Source of the DNA: Pseudoneurospora amorphoporcata
Taxonomy: Eukaryota > Ascomycota > Sordariomycetes > Sordariales > Sordariaceae
Length of the DNA stretch: 64,000 nt
Direction of reading: 5' to 3'
NCBI GenBank assembly: GCA_033297205.1
Contig: MU859102.1
Span: 1-64,000, forward strand
Shown here in pieces: positions 57,346-64,000 of the stretch. The first letter of the stretch is position 1. Every line of letters starts with the position of its first letter. The notes beneath the pieces are model-generated. The model made no database searches, was not told the DNA's origin, and worked only from the letters and a program-made list of their open reading frames with translations. The position numbers and the translations under genes were made by a program.

Positions 57346-59136
57346 GTCAGGCGTACCATCTATTGTCATTAACGCCGGAGGTTTTTGCCTTGTTGTCACA
57401 TGAGTGTTGACATCTAGCGTTTCTTTTAATCGTTGCACATTTCCTTTTCATATCCGTCATGTTAATATCAGGCGTTGGGTGGTGACGGTACGATTCCCGG
57501 ACTTTGCAGATTTTGCATGCATGCGTCAGCGATGGGTCCGGTGGATTTGTGTTTGGGCATTGGGCCGGTCCGATTTGTCGAATCACTGGCGTTTTGGAAG
57601 GTATGGCGTACCGACCATGATTTCCGGGTCTATGCCGCCATAGGATACACCGGCTCTGTTTTATCTTTTTTCCCATTTCTTATGCTGGTCAGCATATCAA
57701 CCTATGTTTCAGGCTCATTGTTATCTGTGTTGCTTCTTTTTTATTTCTTTTTGTGCCTTTCTTCTACATTGCGAGGGCGAATTTGGGTCTATGTCATTCA
57801 ACATTTGGTACGAGTGTGGTCCATTTTTGACTTGCTGCATTGCGGCATTGGTTTTTGGTGATACCCATACCGTCATTGGGAGTTGGGCGGGATTTGGACC
57901 CTTATTTCATTTTACAGGCGTGGGCCTGTTGTACGAGGGGAGGTTTTTGGTATGATACGCATATTATCATGGGCGTTCAACAAAAGGGAACTCGGAGTTG
58001 TCAAGAATCGGAGGACGTTTCGAAGACCATCACATTCGGGGGACGGTTGTTAGGAAGTCAGGAAAGGAAAGGCACGAAAGGGACCCTACGCCAATGGGAT
58101 CCGTACATACGCAGCGAACTATACCCGGTACTTATGCACGCCACAAACACCACGACGCATTATCACACATACCTTATACGATATATAAAACGAAAAACAA
58201 CAAAAAAAAATTTTTTGGAGGGGGGTATATGATTTGCCAGCTTAGATAGCACAAGTACTTAGACATAGTTTCGGAATGTCACAAACCATGTATACCCTCC
58301 ACCACATTGGTTCAGTTGTTGAACTTCCAGTATCTGGTTGTCTCTGTCTAGCCGTGTGGGACGAATCTGGCAACTGACTATACCAGCTTCGCCTCTTAAA
58401 GTATGACACCTTGTAAGATATGATTGATTATACGTGTAAGATACGTGGCATCTTGGAGAGAAATTCAGCGTGTAAGGAATATCAATGAAATGGGAAGCTG
58501 GTTATCTGCCGGCATGTGTCGTCGAAAAGGGGACATCATACTGGAGTGTCCTCAGTCTGGCCCCATTGGGGTATAACCCTAACCCTTTCTGCGTTGGACA
58601 AACGACCAGGTGCATGGACTTGGATGACGAGGTGAGCCGCGAAAGAAATGGTCGGGATAAACAAAACAACGAATAAATACTTTACAATACTAATCCTGAC
58701 TATTTTCGTTCATATGCCATAACGCCTGATATGCTTAGGTGCAGAGTGCCTTGTTCCTATCTTCGAATCGCTTGATAGATGATGCCTCTGCCTCGCACGC
58801 CCCGCTTTCATTTGTCTTGTCCGACAAACTCACGCTCTTGCCTACTACCTAGACGCCTTTGGAAGTTTCGCCCTTACCAAACGGGACGGTTAGTATTCAC
58901 TTTTCCTGTTTTCCTTAAAACTCTTTTTGCTTTCAACAATCATCTCTGACTCTCCTAGGGCATTGCTTCGTCGCAGCTCTCCGTCGACATTCCTTGTTAC
59001 GCACCCTAGCGATAAGTACCATATCTACGCGTCCCGCCAGACGCCCATCTCACAACAACCACTCGACTATCAACACAATTGTCTCAACTGCGCTACTTCT
59101 CTTGCATCTTCACGAGCTCACCTAAAAGGCATACCA
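57346..59136. other. 1.8 kb between the Edc1-like gene and tdp1
   Basis: The 3' UTR of the left gene and the promoter and leader of tdp1. The ORF at 57475-57861 begins with a non-ATG codon and its hydrophobic stretch comes from T-rich DNA. Two telomere-type units AACCCTAACCCT lie at 58575-58586. No gene is supported. Confidence 0.5.
58575..58586 (+). promoter_or_regulatory. Telobox-like AACCCTAACCCT
   Basis: Two tandem copies of the complement of TTAGGG, the Neurospora telomere repeat, in the region upstream of tdp1. Interstitial teloboxes near promoters bind Myb/TRF-type factors in other organisms, and similar motifs are tied to chromatin regulation in Neurospora. A chance match cannot be excluded. 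Confidence 0.35.
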
Positions 59137-60831
59137 ATGACCGACCACAGCGACGCACGGTTCAATGATGCCGAGGACATGTCGGATGACGAAGCACTGC
59201 GCGTCGCCATTGCTTTGTCACTCGGCCAAGATCCTTTCAAACCGCAAACTGCCGGAAGGTCAAGCGCCACTATCGACCTCACGCAAGACAGCGAGGGCGA
59301 CAATGGCAGAAGTAAGAGTAAAATCACCGTTGAATCACAACCTGCCGCCAAGGATACGAAGCCTTCTCAAACCAGCAAAGAAGCGTCTACCACCTCTACC
59401 CAGCGATCCAGTGTATCAGCACTCCTCGGTCTGGACAGGAAGAAGATGGAAGAAGAGCGTCTCGCTCGCTTGAAGAGCAAGAAACGATCAGCATCATCAG
59501 CTCTGGAATCTCCTAGTCCGACTACCGCCCGTCCTCAGCAACGTCCAAAGATGTCTTCGAGCAGTAGTAGCTACAGCAAGACAGGTACTGGTCCACAGAC
59601 AATTGCTGATTTGCTAGCGCCAGAGTCTGATGAAGATGAGACGGCAAGCTCCCAAGGATCCAACAGCTCTCCCGTTACGGGGCGCATGGTCAAAGCTGGG
59701 AAGCAACAGCAGGCCACAAAGCCGTCAGAGTCAGGGAAAGTGGCAGGAGCAGCAAGAGCAACGGGAAGAATGGAGCCATCCTCTACTGCTGGCCGCACAT
59801 TGAGCGGCAACAGAACAAAACCAGAACTGCCGTTTCCCAAGGGTGCGCTCAAGAAAACGTGGGTCCGTGGTCAAGCGAGGAAGGGAGACGACATCACGAT
59901 CGAAGAGGTTTTCCAGAAGGATAAGCTGCAGTTGGCCGTGTTGAGCACGTTTATTTTGGATGAGGCGTGGTTGTTCGACAAGTTGGATTTGACGAAGACG
60001 AAGTTGATACTTTGTCGGGGCGCTCCTAAGCATGGGGAGCAAATCAGTGTAGGTTCTTGGAATTCGGGATACAGCTGGAAGGATTGAGGCTGGCGTATGT
60101 TTTGCCTTATAAGAGAATAAGAATGCTGACGTTTCCAATTTCTCACGTAGAATTGGCTGGATGGATTCCCAACAGTGCGAAAGCATCTTGTTCCCATGAA
60201 TGGATCGGGATGCATGCATTCGAAGCTTCAGTTGCTCAAGTACGAAGATTATCTTCGCATCGTTGTGCCCAGCGCCAATCTGGTGAGCTTTGATTGGGGT
60301 GAGACGGGTGATATGGAGAACGTAAGTCTACTAGTATCACTCTTTTTCATACCATGTGAAAGCGACTAAATGACATTCTCAGATTCTGTTCATCATTGAT
60401 CTTCCTGTACTTGATGACCCCGACATCACAGGAGAGCTCACTCCCTTCGGCGAGGAGCTATCGTATTTCCTCAAAGCCAAACAACTGGATGATGGTCTGA
60501 TCAGAAGCTTGAAAAAGTATGACTGGACCGAAACGAGGCGGTATGGTTTCGTCCACTCAATGTGAGTCCAGCCTCCAAGCCCTTGCAGAGGCAATCGAAC
60601 TTCTACTAATGTTTACAACAGCGCCGCTTCTCATGTTGATGATAAAGCTTGGAGGACAGGTAAGTTCATCAAACATCAGCTGCGCAGAGCCATAAGCTAA
60701 CTCTACTTCTGTCAGGCTACTGTGGGCTTGGCCGTACTGTCAAGGCTTTAGGTCTTGGTACGGCAAAGACGATTGAGATGGATGTTGTGGTAGGTGTTTT
60801 ACGTTTATTTCTGTGTCCCATTATTCAGATC

Positions 60832-60867
<36 letters not shown>

Positions 60868-61857
60868 CCTTGGCTAATACTTGGCTGACAGGCTGCATCG
60901 CTGGGGTCCATCAAAGATTCTCTACTCAAAGCGCTGTACTACGCTTGTCAAGGTAAATCTTCAGAACTCCCTGCCAATGGGTTTCCACTTGGTCCTAACA
61001 ACCGTATAGGTGACTCTGGTGTCAAAGAGCTCGAGAGTCGGCCAGTAGGCAAGAAAGGCCATGAAGCGCCAGATATTGGGGCCGTCGAGGTCAGGAAACA
61101 CACTCGGGTTTATTTCCCATCAAAGCACACGGTGCGGACTAGTATCGCAAAGGTCAGTCGGCAGTCAACTCTGTTCTATTTCCCCCGAGACATTTCCTTC
61201 TTCTCCATATCATCGTAATGACCTGATACTGATACTGCAAGTACAGGACGCCGGAACGATTTGCTTCCAGAGACAATGGTTCGAATCACCAACCTTTCCC
61301 CGAGAAGTGTTACGTGACTGCGTCTCCACGAGACCAGGCATGCTCATGCACGACAAAATGATCTTCGTCAGGAAGACAGAAGAGTCCAAAGACGAACCTG
61401 GCAAGAAGGTTGTGAGCGGCTTCGCGTACGTTGGCAGTGCCAATCTGTCAGAGAGTGCTTGGTAAGTTCCATATTCTGCATACCCTTACCCTAAAGCATG
61501 GAAATTATCTAATCCACTCACTCTTCATGATCCGTCAGGGGCCGACTCATCAAAGACCGTAGCACCAAAAAGTTGAAAATCACCTGCCGGAACTGGGAGT
61601 GCGGTGTTGTCGTTCCTGCTGGGACTGCTACAACTGCTGCAAGTTCGTCATCGTCGTCTACTTCTGCTGAGGAGCAGGAAAAGGGCACTGGGGATGGCAA
61701 TGGCAAGGGGAAATCAGCAGCCCTGCCTACAGATACGGAAGATGGCCAGTCGTCCTGGGGAGTTTTTGAGGGTCACGTACCGATTCCCATGAAAGTACCA
61801 GGATCTCCGCTTGAGATGAATGGACCGAAGAGTCCTTTCTTTTTTGGTGGGTTTTGA
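59137..61857 (+). CDS. tdp1: Tyrosyl-DNA phosphodiesterase 1 (Tdp1) with N-terminal UIM
   Basis: Removes topoisomerase I peptides and other adducts from DNA 3' ends in the nucleus. Nine exons (59137-60048, 60151-60321, 60383-60561, 60622-60659, 60716-60789, 60892-60952, 61010-61152, 61247-61461, 61539-61857) give 703 residues. The ATG opens MTDHSDARFNDAED. Residues 15-33 (MSDDEALRVAIALSLGQD) fit a ubiquitin-interacting motif, followed by a Ser-rich linker. The catalytic fold has two HKN-type motifs: GCMHSKLQLLKY with His327 and Lys329, and MHDKMIF with His561 and Lys563, then YVGSANLSESAW. FDWGETGDMENILFIIDLP, LTPFGEEL and GYCGLGR are further family landmarks. Intron 5 holds a 31-base T run. 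The C-terminal insert (VVPAG then a Ser/Thr/Gly-rich stretch) is long. Identification is secure. Confidence 0.95.
60835..60865. repeat. 31-base poly(T) run in tdp1 intron 5
   Basis: Thirty-one consecutive T residues lie upstream of the CTAATAC/CTGACAG acceptor region. The tract extends the polypyrimidine region of this intron and is slippage-prone. Confidence 0.85.
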
Positions 61858-63089
61858 TTGCGGTAATATGAGGCGAGATGAGCGGACTGTGGGCATGGCT
61901 TGGGCATGACGGAGACTTTGTTAATGGCAGCTATCATGGCTTTTGACTCTGGCTTGACGCGGAACTACAGAGGGGTTGAAAGGGAGGAGTGTCGGTGGAT
62001 GGATGGAGCTGGGCGCTTTCATTTGATTTTGTTGCTCGTCTTTAAGCCAACCCTCATTTGCTTGATACGTCCTCTGACGTTTACAAACCTTTCTAAACTG
62101 GAGCCTGCTTCATCCACCTTAGAAATTCTTGAGACTTGAGGATGCCTTTGTGACAGGGCAGCTGGATGATGGGGTGTCGTGGTGTGAGCAGTACGTACCC
62201 TTCTTTCCCAATTCGGACTTAGGTGGACAAATGATTGGACATCAGGCGTTCAGGGGATTTAGCTCCGACTAAATGGCCTTAATTGTGGATCAGTTGTGTC
62301 CGACGTCGATGGCAACCTTCACTTGAGATCTTTTCGAGGGCTACAACAACCTTCAACAGAGGCGCATCTACGGTAGAGGTATTGGTTTTTCTTCCACCCC
62401 AAAAAACACCTCACTACTGGACATACAAAGGAATCAAACAAGACACGGGAAGGAACGCTGCCAGCAAATCAACCCCCCCACTTTGAAGGAGGAAGATCGA
62501 TTCTTTCCTCTTCCCGCAGACACTATTGTGCCTTCCATCCACCGAACCAGAAAGGCTTACCCTCGACTTCCCGGTCATATCAAGAGGAGTAAAGAATGCA
62601 GGGGAAGAAGCGTTGTCGTTAGATTATCGCCCCCGCTTCGGAGGGAGAAGGTGCACCTACCTCTATAGGTAAGGTAGGCTTTTCCCCTTTCGCACTGAAG
62701 AGTGGTTCCTCAGAGAACCTCGCCCGAACAATGAACTTATTATCAACTTTGGCTCAAATCCCATTCTCCATCGTCTTCCAAGTTTATGTTCGATTGGTAG
62801 CCATCCGCAAATCATTCGTTTTTTTACCGACTCTCGATCGGTTCTTTCATTCACTACTTGATTCCGTTACACAACAATCTCTCCCCCAAAGCAGCATATC
62901 TAGAACATCGCTCTCAAGATGAATCCACCCACACCACATTTTGTTTCCGCCCACGAGGGGTGCCCCTACCAAGAGGCTTATTTTCAGGAGCAGGTCTAGA
63001 GGTACCCCGAAGAACAAGTCCATCTCCAGAAACAGACCTATCCGCAGGTAACGAAACCGGACACAAAGAACGACGAAGAGATCCATCAC
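61858..63089. other. Intergenic region and 5' end of the last gene
   Basis: The tdp1 3' UTR on the left, then the leader of the right-edge gene. A palindromic ACCTACC/GGTAAGGTAGG phrase lies at about 62657-62677. From 62919 there is an ATG whose frame meets TAG at 62997 and then continues open into the gene starting at 63090 (described there). No separate gene is seen. Confidence 0.45.
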
Positions 63090-63212
63090 ATGGTTCCAGC
63101 CCGCGATGAATGGTCCCACGAAGAGGCTTATTTGCAGGAGGGTTACCGCCGGGAACAGGCCTATCCGCAGGCAACGAATCAGGGCACAAAGAACGACGAA
63201 GAGACCCATCAC
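62971..63212 (+). repeat. Degenerate tandem coding repeat, about 40 and 31 codons
   Basis: Segment 62971-63089 (119 bases) and 63121-63212 (92 bases) align in the same codon frame, differing by a 27-base (9-codon) block. Both encode EAY-x-QE near the start, then YPQ, and TKNDEE-x-HH at the end. The first unit contains an in-frame TAG at 62997-62999. Confidence 0.75.
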
Positions 63213-64000
63213 TTCGTAACTGAATCAAAACAAGACGTTGATCGGCTCGTTGACACGGCTCTACAGCTGACCTGGGACATGTGTTTCGATGGCACCCAGG
63301 TCGTCTTCAAGGAACCAGAGACATTGACCATCTTCAAGGTGGAACCCATTAGACTACAGATATCTAGTCATACCATTTGGATACGCGACGACCATAACAT
63401 AAAGGATGAGGAGCTGTCGTTGGATCCCGCGGAGGCGACCCTCGTTCGAGCTATGAAAGCAGGGAAATCTAGAATCTTGCACTGTCTCAAGCTGCGAGGA
63501 CCCAAGTCCTTGGAAGCGGACAAGCTTTTCATGAAACTTTCGCCGAATGATTTCAGGCTGAGTAAGTTTCTTGTCTTCATGTTTTCGACATGGCTTTCAA
63601 TATTTTGTTGGCCATGTGCGTGTTGTGTATTCTGTCTATGATTGGTTCTGTACAGCGAGAGTTACCTGATCGAATCTGATACTTGTGGCCAGAACGCGAA
63701 CAAGACACCGAGAAGCTGAACAAGTTCAAATTCTACAAGCACAACCTTCATGCTCCCAAGGGCTCGAACGATATCTTTGTCTGGTACGTTGCATTATTCA
63801 ACAAATAGTTCAATTGGACATCACAAGATTCGCTATCACTTTCCTGTCTCCCAACCACATCTCTGAAAGCAACATGGCAGTAGCACACACAACAAACTAA
63901 CGACGAGGAAACGATTCAAATTATAGCATCCCAAACCACCCCTGGCCCGAGTTCTCTCAACCATTCACCTGCCTCCATTGCAACCTGACCACAGATAACG
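63090..64000 (+). CDS. Unrecognised protein, truncated by window edge
   Basis: Exons 63090-63561, 63693-63783 and 63927 to the window end are joined by GTAAGT and GTACGT donors with CCAG and ATAG acceptors. They give about 212 residues so far. The protein begins MVPARDEWSHEEAYLQEGY, Glu/Gln/Tyr-rich, then a folded-looking part with DVDRLVDTALQLTWDMCFDG, EPIRLQISSHTIWI and LSLDPAEATLVRAMKAGK. After the joins come REQDTEKLNKFKFYKHNLH, FVCIPNHPWPEF and CLHCN, which may start a small zinc-binding site. I recognise no family. The true start may be the ATG at 62919 if a 54-base intron (62994-63047, GTCTAG donor, CCGCAG acceptor) removes the in-frame TAG without changing frame. Otherwise it starts at 63090. 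Confidence 0.65.

Noticed and set aside
57475..57861. Hydrophobic 128-codon ORF
   Set aside because: It starts at a non-ATG codon, and the hydrophobic stretch comes from T-rich 3' flanking DNA.
61275..61290. GGTTCGAATC resembling a tRNA T-loop
   Set aside because: It is inside tdp1 exon 8 and encodes WFES in frame; no tRNA cloverleaf can be drawn.

Overview
The window looks like nuclear chromosome sequence from a filamentous ascomycete of the Neurospora/Sordaria group, most likely Neurospora crassa. It has many short introns (about 53-120 bases) with GTRAGT-type donors, CTRAC-like branch points and YAG acceptors, wide intergenic spaces, GC-rich codon third positions and one short AT-rich block of RIP-like composition. 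The spliced first gene is a four-exon, 368-residue 3-isopropylmalate dehydrogenase, matching what I recall of N. crassa leu-1 (linkage group III). No operon, phage, plasmid, CRISPR array or intact transposon is visible. Exon joins were made by hand from splice signals, reading frame and family conservation.

Left third (1-30 kb). On the minus strand lie leu-1, a C-terminal PHD-finger protein and a Rua1/Meu26-type transcription regulator. The regulator sits below a 6.5 kb gene-poor stretch that may be its leader and promoter. A proline-rich unknown protein (minus) diverges from Arp8 of the INO80 complex (plus). Next is a CorA-superfamily membrane protein without the GMN motif, followed 9 bases later by a long foldback hairpin.

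Middle (30-49 kb). A Ran1/Ksp1-type kinase (minus) is separated by 7.4 kb without a supportable gene from the methionine-salvage enolase-phosphatase Utr4 (plus). The 25S rRNA methyltransferase Bmt2 (minus) and ribosomal protein uL23/L25 (plus) share a 571-base divergent promoter. Tim8 (minus) of the mitochondrial intermembrane space converges on the L25 gene.

Right third (49-64 kb). An Mnr2/Alr-type Mg2+ transporter with an intact GMN motif (minus) diverges from signal peptidase subunit Spc1 (plus). Spc1 converges on the cullin-ligase RING subunit Rbx1 (minus). Rbx1 diverges from a disordered protein carrying an Edc1/PNRC-like decapping-activation motif. A nine-exon tyrosyl-DNA phosphodiesterase (Tdp1) with a predicted N-terminal ubiquitin-interacting motif follows. 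The window ends inside an unrecognised gene whose 5' end holds a degenerate tandem repeat and an in-frame TAG.

Most genes are unrelated housekeeping functions. No novel multigene system is evident. The observations most worth a second look are the foldback hairpin, possible Leu3-type sites upstream of leu-1, the Edc1/PNRC-like protein, the UIM in Tdp1, alternative donors in rbx1 and the 5' end of the last gene.
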